A stretch of DNA of 37,514 nt from Macromonas nakdongensis (GCF_002837145.1 NZ_NWMV01000101.1:1-37514); one strand, 5' to 3'; shown: positions 10,165 through 18,545, counted from the stretch's first letter. The notes: a model not told the origin generated them from the sequence alone. Made by a program: numbers and translations.

Positions 10165-10194
10165 AGAGTTTTGAGATTTATCTAGGAGAGAAAC

Positions 10195-10308
10195 ATGCGA
10201 GTTTCGGCTTCGGTCAAGAAAATGTGCCGCAACTGTAAGATCATCCGTCGCCATGGCGTCGTGCGAGTCATCTGCACCGACCCGCGACACAAGCAGCGTC
10301 AAGGCTGA
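10195..10308 (+). CDS. rpmJ: 50S ribosomal protein L36, zinc form
   Basis: Very short gene (37 residues) starting [17 protein letters not shown], with a strong AGGAGAG ribosome site. It carries the zinc ribbon CxxC...C...H with Cys11, Cys14, Cys27 and His32, so it is the zinc-binding paralogue. It sits at the usual spc/alpha junction before rpsM. Confidence 0.96.
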   Translation: MRVSASVKKMCRNCKIIRRHGVVRVICTDPRHKQRQG

Positions 10309-10326
10309 CACGTTTAGAGGACCACC

Positions 10327-10692
10327 ATGGCACGTATTGCAGGTATCAACATTCCGCCGCACAAGCACGCCGAAATCGGCTTGACGGCCATCTTCGGCAT
10401 CGGTCGCACCCGCGCCCGTCAGATTTGCGAAGCCTGTGGCATCGCCTTCGACAAGAAGATCAAGGATCTGAGCGACGCCGAACTCGAAAAGGTGCGTGAC
10501 CAGGTCAACACCTTCACCATCGAAGGCGATCTGCGTCGCGAAACCACGATGAACATCAAGCGTTTGATGGATATCGGTTGCTACCGCGGTTTCCGCCACC
10601 GTCGCGGCCTGCCCGTGCGTGGTCAGCGCACCAAGACCAATGCCCGCACCCGCAAAGGTCCGCGCAAGGCAGCCCAGTCGCTGAAGAAGTAA
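10327..10692 (+). CDS. rpsM: 30S ribosomal protein S13
   Basis: 30S head protein that contacts tRNA and L5. 121 residues, starting [19 protein letters not shown], with helix-hairpin-helix segment [18 protein letters not shown] and the basic C-terminal [19 protein letters not shown]. It is the first gene of the alpha-operon section; only 18 bp separate it from rpmJ, so no separate promoter is evident. Confidence 0.98.
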   Translation: MARIAGINIPPHKHAEIGLTAIFGIGRTRARQICEACGIAFDKKIKDLSDAELEKVRDQVNTFTIEGDLRRETTMNIKRLMDIGCYRGFRHRRGLPVRGQRTKTNARTRKGPRKAAQSLKK

Positions 10693-10709
10693 TCGGTTAA
10701 AGGACAGTT

Positions 10710-11114
10710 ATGGCTAAGCAACCTTCCAGCAACGCGGCCGCCCGCGTGCGCAAGAAAGTCCGCAAGAACATTGCCGACGGCATTGCCCACGTGCACGCTT
10801 CGTTCAACAACACCATCATCACCATCACCGATCGCCAGGGCAACGCCCTGTCGTGGGCGTCTTCCGGTGGTCAGGGTTTCAAGGGCTCCCGCAAGTCCAC
10901 CCCCTTCGCAGCCCAGGTGGCTTCCGAAGTGGCCGGCCGCGCCGCCATGGAACAGGGCATCAAGAACCTGGACGTCGAAATCAAAGGCCCCGGCCCCGGC
11001 CGCGAGTCTTCGGTGCGCGCCCTGGGCGCCCTGGGCATCCGCATCACGTCCATCGCCGACGTGACCCCGGTGCCGCACAACGGCTGCCGTCCTCAGAAGC
11101 GTCGCCGCATCTGA
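10710..11114 (+). CDS. rpsK: 30S ribosomal protein S11
   Basis: Platform protein near the mRNA exit. 134 residues with [19 protein letters not shown] and the C-terminal signature [23 protein letters not shown] lies before the start. It is followed by an unusually long (164 bp) structured gap before rpsD. Confidence 0.98.
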   Translation: MAKQPSSNAAARVRKKVRKNIADGIAHVHASFNNTIITITDRQGNALSWASSGGQGFKGSRKSTPFAAQVASEVAGRAAMEQGIKNLDVEIKGPGPGRESSVRALGALGIRITSIADVTPVPHNGCRPQKRRRI

Positions 11115-11120
11115 GTGGTG

Positions 11121-11151
11121 CTTGGCGCCGTGTGGCGCCAAGTGCTACAAT
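11121..11151 (+). promoter_or_regulatory. Hairpin overlapping a candidate rpsD promoter
   Basis: Directly after the rpsK stop, arms CTTGGCGCC (11121-11129) and GGCGCCAAG (11134-11142) form a perfect 9-bp stem with a GTGT loop, extendable by three pairs. No T-run follows. The left arm contains a TTGGCG -35 match (11122-11127) and TACAAT lies at 11146-11151 after 18 bp. The element may act as a partial transcription block, a promoter, or both. Confidence 0.5.
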
Positions 11152-11168
11152 CTTTGGCTTTTGCCAAC

Positions 11169-11255
11169 GCCACTGCGGTTTGCCGCGGTGGCATTGTTGT
11201 TAAGACCACCGCCGTGTCCCAGGATGGGCGCGGCTCCCGCAGCGCATGGCTGCGG
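11169..11255 (+). promoter_or_regulatory. Structured rpsD leader with competing stems
   Basis: Segment A GCCACTGCGG (11169-11178) pairs with B CCGCGGTGGC (11183-11192) over 10 bp with one G-U and a TTTG loop. Part of B, GCGGTGG (11185-11191), is also fully complementary to C CCACCGC (11206-11212). A third stem CCGCAGC/GCTGCGG (11237-11243 and 11249-11255) stands 23 nt before the GTG start of rpsD. A:B and B:C exclude each other, as in a regulatory RNA. S4 is a known autogenous repressor of alpha operons, so this is a candidate S4 target; that role is inference. Confidence 0.45.
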
Positions 11256-11278
11256 CAGTTTGATCAAAGGAATTCCAC

Positions 11279-11902
11279 GTGGCACGTTACCTCGGCCCCA
11301 AGGCCAAACTTTCCCGCCGTGAAGGCACCGACCTGCTGCTCAAGAGCGCCCGCCGCTCGATCAGCGACAAGGCCAAATTCGACTCCAAGCCGGGTCAACA
11401 TGGCCGCACCTCCGGTCAGCGCACCTCCGACTTCGGCCTGCAACTGCGCGAAAAGCAGAAGGTCAAGCGCATTTACGGCGTGCTGGAGCGCCAGTTCCGC
11501 CGCTACTTCGCCGAAGCCGACCGCCGCCGTGGCAACACCGGTGCCAACCTGCTGAGCCTGCTCGAGTCCCGCCTGGACAACGTCGTCTTCCGCATGGGTT
11601 TCGCCTCCACCCGCGCCGAAGCACGTCAGCTGGTGTCGCACAAGGGCATCATCGTGAACGGCCAGAGCGTGAACATCCCGTCCTTCCTGGTGAAGGCCGG
11701 TGACGTGGTCGCCGTGCGCGAAAAGTCGCGCGGTCAAGCCCGCGTGAAAGAGGCGCTGGAACTCGCCAAGCAGATCGGCTTCCCCGCCTGGGTGGAAGTG
11801 GCCGCCGACAAAGTCGAAGGCACTTTCAAGAAGGCCCCGGACCGTGACGAATTCGGTTCCGACATCAACGAATCGCTGATCGTCGAACTGTACTCGCGTT
11901 GA
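11279..11902 (+). CDS. rpsD: 30S ribosomal protein S4
   Basis: Primary 16S rRNA binder and 30S assembly nucleator; in E. coli it represses the alpha operon. GTG at 11279 gives 207 residues, the standard length, starting with [18 protein letters not shown]. The S4 RNA-binding domain is seen in [20 protein letters not shown] and [18 protein letters not shown]. It lacks the N-terminal zinc cysteines, so it is the zinc-free form. AAAGGA lies 8 nt upstream. A long leader and probable own promoter set it apart from rpsM-rpsK. Confidence 0.97.
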   Translation: MARYLGPKAKLSRREGTDLLLKSARRSISDKAKFDSKPGQHGRTSGQRTSDFGLQLREKQKVKRIYGVLERQFRRYFAEADRRRGNTGANLLSLLESRLDNVVFRMGFASTRAEARQLVSHKGIIVNGQSVNIPSFLVKAGDVVAVREKSRGQARVKEALELAKQIGFPAWVEVAADKVEGTFKKAPDRDEFGSDINESLIVELYSR

Positions 11903-11923
11903 TCGCGGGTCATCCCCTTAGAG

Positions 11924-11957
11924 CCCAGACGCTGCCGTTGGCGGTGTCTGGGATTTT
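11924..11957 (+). terminator. Terminator-like hairpin between rpsD and rpoA
   Basis: Arms 11924-11936 (CCCAGACGCTGCC) and 11940-11952 (GGCGGTGTCTGGG) form a 13-bp stem with two G-U pairs and a GTT loop, followed by ATTTT. It resembles a weak intrinsic terminator or attenuator that could lower rpoA and rplQ expression relative to rpsD. No strong promoter is seen between it and rpoA. Confidence 0.55.
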
Positions 11958-12011
11958 GTGCTCCATCGGCCTTATCGGTGTAACGAGCCGAGGGTATTGA
12001 AGGAAGTCCGA

Positions 12012-12998
12012 ATGCTGAACAACCTGCTCAAACCGAAGAACATCAACGTCGAGCAAATCTCGGCGAACCGCGCCGAAGTGACCCTCGAGCCTTTCGAGCG
12101 CGGTTACGGCCACACCCTGGGCAACGCGCTGCGCCGCGTGCTGCTGTCCTCGATGGTGGGCCACGCCCCGACCGAAGTCACCATCGCTGGCGTGGTGCAC
12201 GAGTACTCGTCCATCGACGGCATCCAGGAAGATGTGGTGCACATCCTCCTGAACCTCAAGGGCGTGGTTTTCAAGCTGCACAACCGCGACGAAGTGACGC
12301 TGAGCCTGCGCAAGGACGGCGAAGGCGTGGTGACCGCGGCCGACATCCAGACCCCGCACGACGTGGAGATCCTGAATCCGGAGCACCACATCGCTACCCT
12401 GGCCCCCGGTGCCAAGCTGGACATGCAGATCAAGGTGGAAAAGGGCCGCGGCTACGTGCCGGGTAACCTGCGCCGCGGTGACGACGCGACCCGCTCCATC
12501 GGTCGCATCGTGCTGGACGCTTCGTTCTCCCCGATCAAGCGCGTGAGCTACGCCGTGGAAAACGCCCGCGTGGAGCAGCGCACCGACCTGGACAAACTGG
12601 TCATGGACATCGAGACCAACGGTGCCGTGGGTCCGGAAGAGGCGGTGCGTGCCGCTGCCAAGATCCTGGTGGAGCAGCTGGCCGTGTTCGCGCAACTGGA
12701 TGGCGGCGACATCTTCACGACGGACGGTGCCGCCAGCCGCGTGGCCCAGCAGTTCGACCCGATCCTGCTGCGTCCGGTGGACGAGCTGGAGCTGACCGTG
12801 CGCTCGGCCAACTGCCTGAAGGCCGAGAACATCTACTACATCGGTGACCTGATCCAGCGCACCGAGAACGAGCTGCTCAAGACCCCGAACCTGGGTCGCA
12901 AGTCGCTCAACGAAATCAAAGAAGTGCTGGCTTCGCGCGGCTTGACGCTGGGCATGAAGCTGGAAAACTGGCCGCCCGCCGGCCTGGAAAAGCACTGA
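12012..12998 (+). CDS. rpoA: RNA polymerase alpha subunit
   Basis: Scaffold of RNA polymerase; the C-terminal domain binds UP elements and activators. 328 residues from ATG at 12012, behind GAAGGAAG. An upstream in-frame ATG at 11958 would add 18 residues and start inside the hairpin tail, so it is rejected. The N-terminal domain has [20 protein letters not shown]; the C-terminal domain has the DNA-contacting [14 protein letters not shown] and [13 protein letters not shown] segments. It is followed by rplQ after 69 bp. Confidence 0.98.
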   Translation: MLNNLLKPKNINVEQISANRAEVTLEPFERGYGHTLGNALRRVLLSSMVGHAPTEVTIAGVVHEYSSIDGIQEDVVHILLNLKGVVFKLHNRDEVTLSLRKDGEGVVTAADIQTPHDVEILNPEHHIATLAPGAKLDMQIKVEKGRGYVPGNLRRGDDATRSIGRIVLDASFSPIKRVSYAVENARVEQRTDLDKLVMDIETNGAVGPEEAVRAAAKILVEQLAVFAQLDGGDIFTTDGAASRVAQQFDPILLRPVDELELTVRSANCLKAENIYYIGDLIQRTENELLKTPNLGRKSLNEIKEVLASRGLTLGMKLENWPPAGLEKH

Positions 12999-13067
12999 TC
13001 GTTTTTTGCCCCTGACCCCCTGCGGTACCTGATCCGGCCGCAGGCGATTATTTGAAAGGAAATTACC

Positions 13068-13463
13068 ATGCGTCACGGAAACGGACTTCGCAAACTCAAC
13101 CGCACCAGCGCCCACCGCCAGGCCATGCTGCGCAACATGATGAACTCGTTGCTGACGCACGAAGTCATCAAGACCACCGTGCCCAAGGCCAAGGAACTGC
13201 GCCGCGTGGTCGAGCGCATGATCACCCTGTCCAAAGTGGACACGGTGGCGAACCGCCGCCTGGCCTTCGACCGCCTGCGCGACCGCGACGTCGTCACCAA
13301 GCTGTTCAACGACCTGGGCAAGCGTTCGGCCAACCGTCCCGGTGGCTACACCCGCATCCTGAAGATGGGCTTCCGCGTGGGCGACAACGCCCCGATGGCC
13401 TTGGTCGAGCTGGTGGACCGCGCTGAAGCCACCGTCGGCGAAGAAGTTGCCGCAGCCGAATAA
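13068..13463 (+). CDS. rplQ: 50S ribosomal protein L17
   Basis: Large-subunit protein around the exit tunnel. 131 residues starting [19 protein letters not shown], with the signature [18 protein letters not shown] and a short acidic tail. AAAGGAAA lies before the start. It is the last protein gene of the ribosomal block. Confidence 0.98.
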   Translation: MRHGNGLRKLNRTSAHRQAMLRNMMNSLLTHEVIKTTVPKAKELRRVVERMITLSKVDTVANRRLAFDRLRDRDVVTKLFNDLGKRSANRPGGYTRILKMGFRVGDNAPMALVELVDRAEATVGEEVAAAE

Positions 13464-13476
13464 TTCGTGCTACAAT
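13447..13476 (+). promoter_or_regulatory. Candidate promoter for the initiator tRNA
   Basis: TTGCCG (13447-13452) and TACAAT (13471-13476) are separated by 18 bp; the element overlaps the end of rplQ. Transcription would start about 5 nt before the mature tRNA. The tRNA may also be read through from the ribosomal operon. Confidence 0.45.
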
Positions 13477-13487
13477 AACTGACTTGA

Positions 13488-13564
<77 letters not shown>

Positions 13565-13590
13565 ACAAATCAAGCGTCTGGCTTGTCATC

Positions 13591-13620
13591 AAGGCCCTCG
13601 GAAACGAGGGCCTTTTTGTT
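13591..13620 (+). terminator. Intrinsic terminator after the initiator tRNA
   Basis: AAGGCCCTCG (13591-13600), a GAAA loop and CGAGGGCCTT (13605-13614) form a perfect 10-bp stem with a stable tetraloop, and TTTTTGTTT follows. This ends the ribosomal block and tRNA transcripts. Confidence 0.95.
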
Positions 13621-13646
13621 TGTGTGTTCTCGCTCCTCTGGGGTTT

Positions 13647-14525
13647 TCAGGGGCCAAGGCGCCCGGATCGCCATTGCTCCAGCTGCCTGCGGTCGTGCGC
13701 GCTGGCCGCCTCCACCGAGGCTTCTGGTAGCTGCTTCTGGCATTCTTCCTGCGTGGCTGTGTCCACCTTCTCGGCGGAGGGCTGGACCGCCGCCCCCTGG
13801 GGGGCTTTGCCATCCCAGGCGTAGGGGTTGTGGAAGGCGGGCCGATCGGGCAGGCAGTCGTCTTGGTAGGTGGGGGTGTCGTCCACGGCGAACGGCTGGA
13901 AGGCAATGGTCTTTTCAAAGACCAGGGGCCGGCCCGTCGGCGTCGGGGGCAGGGCCGGCATGTTTTCAATGGCCTTGCGCGCCAACTGTTCGGCTGCGGG
14001 TGACGTGCTCTACAGGGTTTCCAACCGTGTCAGGCGGCCATCGGGTGCAATTTCCACCCGGAAACGCACCACGCCCTGGTCGGGCCCTTCGAATGCCCTG
14101 TCCAACATGCTGCGGATCTGTTGTCCCCAGGTGTGCCGGTAGCGTTTGCTGTTTTTCAATTTGTAGGTGGATGCCCGTGCCCATTCTTCTGCGCTGGGGG
14201 CCGGCGGTGCCTCCATCTGTGCGCGCGGCTGGTCTTGTGCGGCAGGCGCGGGTGTGGCGTCTGTCGGAACGCCGATGGCCGGTGAGGGCGCGGGCCGCGC
14301 GGGGGCTGCTGCGGGGAGCGGCCGAGTGGGTGCTGGCGCTGGGTCGGCAGGTGGTTCTGGCGGCGCGGCCGCCAGCATTTCCAGGAAGACGACTTTCTCC
14401 TCGGGCGTGGGCGTCTCGGGCTGGGAGGGCTTGAACGCGTACAGGCCCGCCGCCGCCAACACCAGGGCGTGCAGCGTCACCGACAGCGACACGGCGAACA
14501 GGTATTCGGCTTTGGCTTGGTGCAT
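13647..14525 (-). pseudogene. TonB-like energy transducer, amber-interrupted
   Basis: Read through, this is a 292-codon frame with one in-frame TAG at 14012-14010 (codon 172). The first 171 residues have a signal anchor (YLFAVSLSVTLHALVLAAAG), a Pro/Ala-rich periplasm-spanning stretch of about 80 residues, and the start of a TonB-type C-terminal domain (VVRFRVEIAPDGRLTRLETL). The same domain continues in the same frame after the stop (STSPAAEQLARKAIENMPAL and PPTPTGRPLVFEKTIAF), followed by a tail of about 70 residues. Codon use is alike on both sides. A C-to-T change at plus-strand base 14011 (TGG to TAG) would explain it. It may be a true pseudogene, a sequencing error, or a read-through gene. 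No ExbB, ExbD or receptor gene is nearby. Confidence 0.75.
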
Positions 14526-14562
14526 GGGCCCACACGGGTCTGCTGAGATTTGGATTTATTAA

Positions 14563-14578
14563 ATCAGAATATACTGAT
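14563..14578. promoter_or_regulatory. Operator-like dyad between tonB-like and rhodanese genes
   Basis: ATCAGAATATACTGAT is a 16-bp palindrome with seven of eight pairs matching, in an AT-rich patch (14548-14590) that stands out in the GC-rich sequence. It covers possible -10 boxes in both directions (TATACT on plus, TATATT on minus). The shape recalls operators of ArsR-family sulfur-sensing repressors of the BigR/SqrR type, which control rhodanese genes; the regulator is not in the window and the match is from memory. Confidence 0.45.
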
Positions 14579-14728
14579 ATTTAGAATGCGGGAAAGCTCG
14601 TTGTCTGTCGGCTCGCAGGCCAAGACATGGCAGACCGCTGGTCTGAACGGTCCAGGGACACCGCCATCGTGGCCTGTTGCAGGCGCCCGTTCTGCCCGTT
14701 TGCTGAATTCACAACGAAGGAGACAGTG

Positions 14729-15205
14729 ATGAACACCAAATTTTCTGCTGTGTGGGGCAGCGCTGTGTTGGGTGTGGCCGCCGCACTGAGCTGGGCGCCC
14801 GCTGCCTGGGCCGACAACAAGGCCGCGGCCATCGAGGAGATGGAGGGCTATCTGGAGTTCGTGGATTACGGCGGGGGCCTCATCTTCCCCGAGCAGATTC
14901 CCAAGGACGAGTGGCCCAGGATGCTGGTGATCGACGCCCGGGATGCGGGCCAGTTTGCCAAAGGGCACATCCCAGGTGCCGTCCACATGGATTGGCGGCA
15001 GGTGCTGGCCCGGCGCAGCTCCATTCCGAAGGACAAACCGGTGCTGATCTACTGCAACACCGGATCGCTGTCGGCGCAGGCGGGTTTTGCGCTGCGGGTG
15101 GCGGGTTGGGACAATGTGCGCATTCTGCAAGGCGGCCTGGAGGAGTGGAAGGCCAAGGGCGGCTTGGATGCCGCCACCCGGGCCACCGCACCCGCTAAGC
15201 ACTGA
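14729..15205 (+). CDS. Periplasmic single-domain rhodanese
   Basis: Sulfurtransferase-fold protein of 158 residues. A Sec signal peptide (residues 1-28, ending PAAWA) predicts periplasmic location. The rhodanese domain follows, with LVIDARDAGQFAKGHIPGA and the active-site loop YCNTGSLSAQA carrying Cys109, and the C-terminal LQGGLEEWKAKGG. The start at ATG 14729 has GAAGGAGAC upstream; the frame is open earlier, from 14627, but the signal peptide fixes the start. The loop is not the CRxGxR type of thiosulfate sulfurtransferases, so its substrate (polysulfide, persulfide or other) is unknown. It has a leader of roughly 140 nt after the AT-rich dyad. Confidence 0.88.
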   Translation: MNTKFSAVWGSAVLGVAAALSWAPAAWADNKAAAIEEMEGYLEFVDYGGGLIFPEQIPKDEWPRMLVIDARDAGQFAKGHIPGAVHMDWRQVLARRSSIPKDKPVLIYCNTGSLSAQAGFALRVAGWDNVRILQGGLEEWKAKGGLDAATRATAPAKH

Positions 15206-15238
15206 GCGGACGTCGAAGCTGCGGGCCCAGAAGGGACC

Positions 15239-15769
15239 TCAGCCGTCCACCGGATGCCGCGGCGTGTCCAGCAGCAGCTGGTACAAGGCCAGGTCAAGCC
15301 AGCGGCCAAACTTGAAGCCCACCTGAGGCAGCGTGCCCACGTGTTGGAACCCCAGGCGCCGGTGCAGCGCAATACTGCCGCCGTTGCTGGCGTCGATGGC
15401 GCCCACCATGGCGTGCATCTCGCGCTGCCGTGCGGCGTCGATCAGGGCTTCCATCACCTGCAGCCCCAGGCCTTGGCCGCGGTGGTCTTTGTGCACGTAG
15501 ACCGAGTGTTCCACCGTGTACTTGTAGGCCGGCCACGCCCGGAACGTGCCGTAGCTGCCGAAGGCGAGCAGTTGTCCGTTCGCGTCTTCCAGCCCGATGA
15601 CCGGGAAGTGGCCTTGGTCCTTCGCGGCAAACCAGGGCGCCATGCTCGCCAGGGTGCGCGGCTGGTAGTCGTACAAGGCGGTGGACGTGGCGATGGCGTC
15701 GTTGAAAATGTCCAGAATGGCCGACGCGTGCCGGGAGTGAGTGCAGGCGATGGGTTGGAGTGGGTTCAT
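15239..15769 (-). CDS. GNAT N-acetyltransferase, phosphinothricin-acetyltransferase-like
   Basis: 176 residues forming a single GNAT domain. Acetyl-CoA motif A is seen as EHSVYVHKDHRGQGLGLQVM, and the end segment with NGGSIALHRRLGFQHVGTL and GFKFGRWLDLALYQ is characteristic of the Pat/Bar/YncA branch, which acetylates L-amino-acid-like compounds such as methionine sulfoximine or phosphinothricin. The natural substrate cannot be told from sequence. ATG at 15769 lies 3 bp after the stop of the upstream lipoprotein gene, so it is the third gene of a glmS unit; it converges on the rhodanese gene. Confidence 0.85.
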   Translation of the reverse strand: MNPLQPIACTHSRHASAILDIFNDAIATSTALYDYQPRTLASMAPWFAAKDQGHFPVIGLEDANGQLLAFGSYGTFRAWPAYKYTVEHSVYVHKDHRGQGLGLQVMEALIDAARQREMHAMVGAIDASNGGSIALHRRLGFQHVGTLPQVGFKFGRWLDLALYQLLLDTPRHPVDG

Positions 15770-15772
15770 GGG

Positions 15773-15982
15773 TCAGGGCTCCGTCGCTTCGTCGTCGTCG
15801 GGGATCACGGCATCTGCCACCGCCCCCACGGCCTTGGCGGTGACCTTGACGCCGGTGGCCACCACGGTGATCGCGGCGTCGGTGACGGCCACCACCGCGC
15901 AGCCTGAAAGGCCGGAGCAGAGCAATACCAGCAGGATCCAGCGCCTTGCGTGTCTGATGTGGGCGGGCATGGCGTGTCTCAT
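15773..15982 (-). CDS. Small lipoprotein overlapping glmS
   Basis: 69-residue protein with a basic N-terminus, hydrophobic [10 protein letters not shown] and lipobox LSGC (lipidated Cys28). After it comes a short Val/Ala-rich stretch ([18 protein letters not shown]) and an acidic end (PDDDEATEP). Its ATG overlaps the TGA of glmS as ATGA, which suggests translational coupling; a second ATG at 15970 is possible. It resembles a family of tiny proteobacterial lipoproteins of unknown function. With +2 residue Ala, outer-membrane sorting is likely. No enzyme motif is present. Confidence 0.78.
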   Translation of the reverse strand: MRHAMPAHIRHARRWILLVLLCSGLSGCAVVAVTDAAITVVATGVKVTAKAVGAVADAVIPDDDEATEP

Positions 15983-17901
15983 TCCACCGTCACCGATTTG
16001 GCCAGGTTGCGCGGCTTGTCCACGTCCGTGCCCTTGGCCAGCGCCGTGTGGTAGGCCAGCAGCTGCAGCGGCACCACGTGCAGGATGGGGCTGAGCACGC
16101 CGTAGTGCTCGGGCATGCGCACCACGTTCAGGCCTTCGCCGCTGGCGATGTGGGTGTCGGCGTCGGCCAGCACGTAGAGCACGCCGCCGCGCGCGCGCAC
16201 CTCCTGCATGTTGCTTTTCAGCTTCTCCAGCAGGGCGTCGTTGGGCGCCACCGTCACCACCGGCATGGCGCTGGTCACCAGGGCCAGCGGGCCGTGCTTC
16301 AGCTCGCCGGCCGGGTAGGCCTCGGCGTGGATGTAGCTGATTTCCTTGAGCTTCAGCGCGCCTTCCAGCGCGATCGGGTAGTGCAGGCCGCGGCCCAGGA
16401 ACAGCGCGTTGTCCTTTTGCGCAAAGGCTTCGGCCCACTGGATGAGCTGGGGCTCCAGCGCCAGCACGGCTTGCAGCGCCACGGGCAGGTGGCGCATGGC
16501 CTTCAAGTGTTGTGCTTCGTCCTCGGCGCTTAGGCGGCCTTTGGCCTGGGCCAGCGCCAGCGTCAGCAGGAACAGCCCTGCCAACTGGGTGGTGAAGGCC
16601 TTGGTGCTGGCCACGCCAATTTCCACCCCGGCGCGGGTGATGTAGGCCAGCTCGCACTCGCGCACCATGGCGCTGGTGGCCACGTTGCAGATGGTCAGCG
16701 TGTGGGTCATGCCCAAACTCTGCGCGTGGCGCAGCGCGGCCAGGGTGTCGGCGGTTTCGCCGCTCTGGCTGATGGTGACGACCAGCGTCTTCGGGTTGGG
16801 CACGCTGCTGCGGTAGCGGTATTCGCTGGCCACTTCCACCTGGGTCGGCATGCCGGCGATGCCTTCCAGCCAGTATTTGGCGGTGCAGCCGCTGTAGTAG
16901 CTGGTGCCGCAGGCCAGGATCAGCACCTGGTCGATGTCTTTGAACACGCGCCAGGCGGCGGTGGCGTGCTCGCCCTGGCCGTCGAACAGCTCAGGCGCGA
17001 TGCCCTCGATGCCTTCCAGCGTGTCGGCGATGGCGCGCGGCTGCTCGAAGATTTCTTTCTGCATGTAGTGGCGGTACGGGCCCAGCTCCACCGCGCCGCT
17101 GTGGGCGTGCACGGTTTTCACCGGACGTTGCCCGGCCGTCAGGGCCGCGCCATCCTGCCCGACCACCCAGTAGCGACCCAGTTGCAGGTCCACCACGTCG
17201 CCTTCGGCCAGGTAGACGATCTGGTCGGTCACACCGGCCAGGGCCATGGCGTCGCTGGCCAGGTAGTGCGGCGCAGGCTCCCCGCCCTCTGCACGGCCCA
17301 CGCCCAGCACCAGCGGCGAACCGGCGCGAGCGCCCACCACGCGCTGCGGTTCGTCCTTGTGGAACACCGCCACCGCGTAGGCCCCGTGCAGGCGTGCCAC
17401 GGCCGCGCGCACGGCCTGGAACAGGTCGCCGTCGTACAGCGCGTCCACCAGGTGGGCGATCACCTCGGTGTCGGTCTGGCTCTCGAACACATAGCCCTTG
17501 GCCTGCAGTTCGGCGCGCAGTTCCTCGTGGTTTTCGATGATGCCGTTGTGCACCAGCGCCACGCGCGCCGGGCGTTGGCCGGCCTGGGCGCCGGGGCCGT
17601 GGCTGAAGTGCGGGTGGGCGTTGTGCACCGCCGGCGCACCGTGGGTGGCCCAGCGGGTGTGGGCGATGCCGGTGCCGGCGCTCAGGCCGTCGCGCTCCAC
17701 CTGGGCCTGCAACTCGGCCACGCGGGCGGTGCTGCGGGCGCGCTGCAGGCCAGCGCCCGGGGCCGATGCGTCGCCCCCCGCGGCCCCCAGGTGCACCGCC
17801 ACGCCGCAGGAGTCGTACCCCCGGTATTCCAGCCGCTGCAGGCCCTGAACCAGCACCGGCACCACATTGCGCGCCGCCACCGCCGCCACGATTCCACACA
17901 T
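15979..17901 (-). CDS. glmS: Glucosamine-fructose-6-phosphate aminotransferase
   Basis: Makes glucosamine-6-phosphate from fructose-6-phosphate and glutamine, the entry step to UDP-GlcNAc, peptidoglycan and LPS. From ATG at 17901 the protein starts MCGIV, exposing the catalytic N-terminal Cys; an upstream in-frame start is rejected for that reason. Class II glutaminase domain ([36 protein letters not shown]) is followed by two SIS domains ([34 protein letters not shown]) and the C-terminal [15 protein letters not shown]. At 640 residues it is about 30 longer than E. coli GlmS; extra residues lie in loops of the glutaminase domain. No glmS ribozyme is seen in the short leader. Confidence 0.97.
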   Translation of the reverse strand: MCGIVAAVAARNVVPVLVQGLQRLEYRGYDSCGVAVHLGAAGGDASAPGAGLQRARSTARVAELQAQVERDGLSAGTGIAHTRWATHGAPAVHNAHPHFSHGPGAQAGQRPARVALVHNGIIENHEELRAELQAKGYVFESQTDTEVIAHLVDALYDGDLFQAVRAAVARLHGAYAVAVFHKDEPQRVVGARAGSPLVLGVGRAEGGEPAPHYLASDAMALAGVTDQIVYLAEGDVVDLQLGRYWVVGQDGAALTAGQRPVKTVHAHSGAVELGPYRHYMQKEIFEQPRAIADTLEGIEGIAPELFDGQGEHATAAWRVFKDIDQVLILACGTSYYSGCTAKYWLEGIAGMPTQVEVASEYRYRSSVPNPKTLVVTISQSGETADTLAALRHAQSLGMTHTLTICNVATSAMVRECELAYITRAGVEIGVASTKAFTTQLAGLFLLTLALAQAKGRLSAEDEAQHLKAMRHLPVALQAVLALEPQLIQWAEAFAQKDNALFLGRGLHYPIALEGALKLKEISYIHAEAYPAGELKHGPLALVTSAMPVVTVAPNDALLEKLKSNMQEVRARGGVLYVLADADTHIASGEGLNVVRMPEHYGVLSPILHVVPLQLLAYHTALAKGTDVDKPRNLAKSVTVE

Positions 17902-18038
17902 ACGCACGCCCCTTGTTTGAACAATGGGGGTCATGCTAGGCCGGCTCAAGAAAAATTTGCCAGCGTTTTTGCGATGAATTTGAAATAATTCGTCAGATCA
18001 TGGCGTATGAGAAATATTTAGTCTGATAAAATGCAAAA
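17902..18038. promoter_or_regulatory. Divergent glmS/Lrp control region
   Basis: 137 bp, markedly AT-rich from about 17950. TCAGA (17994-17998) and TCTGA (18022-18026) are inverted around the centre. TAAAAT at 18027-18032 is a -10 match only 6 bp before the Lrp-family start, and TATTTA lies at 18015-18020. Lrp-family proteins often control their own and divergent promoters; this is the likely site. Confidence 0.4.
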
Positions 18039-18545
18039 ATGAATGAAAATTTCTTGGATGAGCTGGACTTGCGCCTGCTGGATGCCCTCCAACACGACGC
18101 CAGCCAAGCCAACCACCGGCTGGCCGAGCGCTGCGGCGTGTCGCCCGCCACCGCCTTGCGGCGTGTGCGGCGCCTGCAGTCCCTGGGCATCGTCGAGCGC
18201 CAGGTGGCCTTGTTGCAGCCCGACAAGCTGGCTCTGGCCCTGGGTCACGGACTGACGGCGCTGGTGGAAATCAGCCTGGACCAGCAGGGCGACGAGCACC
18301 TGGCGGCCTTTGAGCGCCTGGCGGTGGCCGAGGCCGTGGTGCAGCAGTGCTACCGGGTCAGCCCTGGCCCCGACTTTGTGCTGGTGCTGGCCGTGACCGA
18401 CATGCCCGCCTACCTCGCCCTGGCCCAGCGCCTGTTCACACAGCACGCCAACGTGCGCAACGTGCGGGCGTTTTTCAGTGTGAAACGCGCCAAGTTTTTG
18501 CCGGCCCAGCCCTTGCCGCGCCCCTGGGCCGAGCGAGATGCGTGA
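18039..18545 (+). CDS. Lrp/AsnC-family transcriptional regulator
   Basis: 168 residues. N-terminal winged HTH (LDELDLRLLDALQHDASQAN and AERCGVSPATALRRVRRLQ) and a C-terminal RAM/AsnC ligand-binding dimerisation domain (VEISLDQQGDEHLAAFERL and YRVSPGPDFVLVLAVTDM). These proteins usually sense amino acids. It is divergent from glmS, which may be a target. No Shine-Dalgarno is seen before ATG 18039 and a -10-like box lies just upstream, so the mRNA may be leaderless. The specific ligand cannot be assigned. Confidence 0.9.
   Translation: MNENFLDELDLRLLDALQHDASQANHRLAERCGVSPATALRRVRRLQSLGIVERQVALLQPDKLALALGHGLTALVEISLDQQGDEHLAAFERLAVAEAVVQQCYRVSPGPDFVLVLAVTDMPAYLALAQRLFTQHANVRNVRAFFSVKRAKFLPAQPLPRPWAERDA

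Noticed and set aside
8569-10599. Very long minus-strand open frame antisense to secY, infA, rpmJ and rpsM
   Set aside because: It overlaps four certain genes, is rich in His/Gln/Gly/Arg as expected from antisense of GC-rich codons, and has no recognisable domain.
13021-13067. CTGCGG/CCGCAG stem between rpoA and rplQ as a terminator
   Set aside because: Only 6 bp with a 12-nt loop and no following T-run.
15983-16657. N-terminal extension of the lipoprotein frame into glmS
   Set aside because: It lies inside glmS in another frame; the signal peptide and lipobox define the start at 15982.
17902-17960. glmS ribozyme or riboswitch upstream of glmS
   Set aside because: The leader is short, no P1-P2 ribozyme core was seen, and these ribozymes are typical of Firmicutes.
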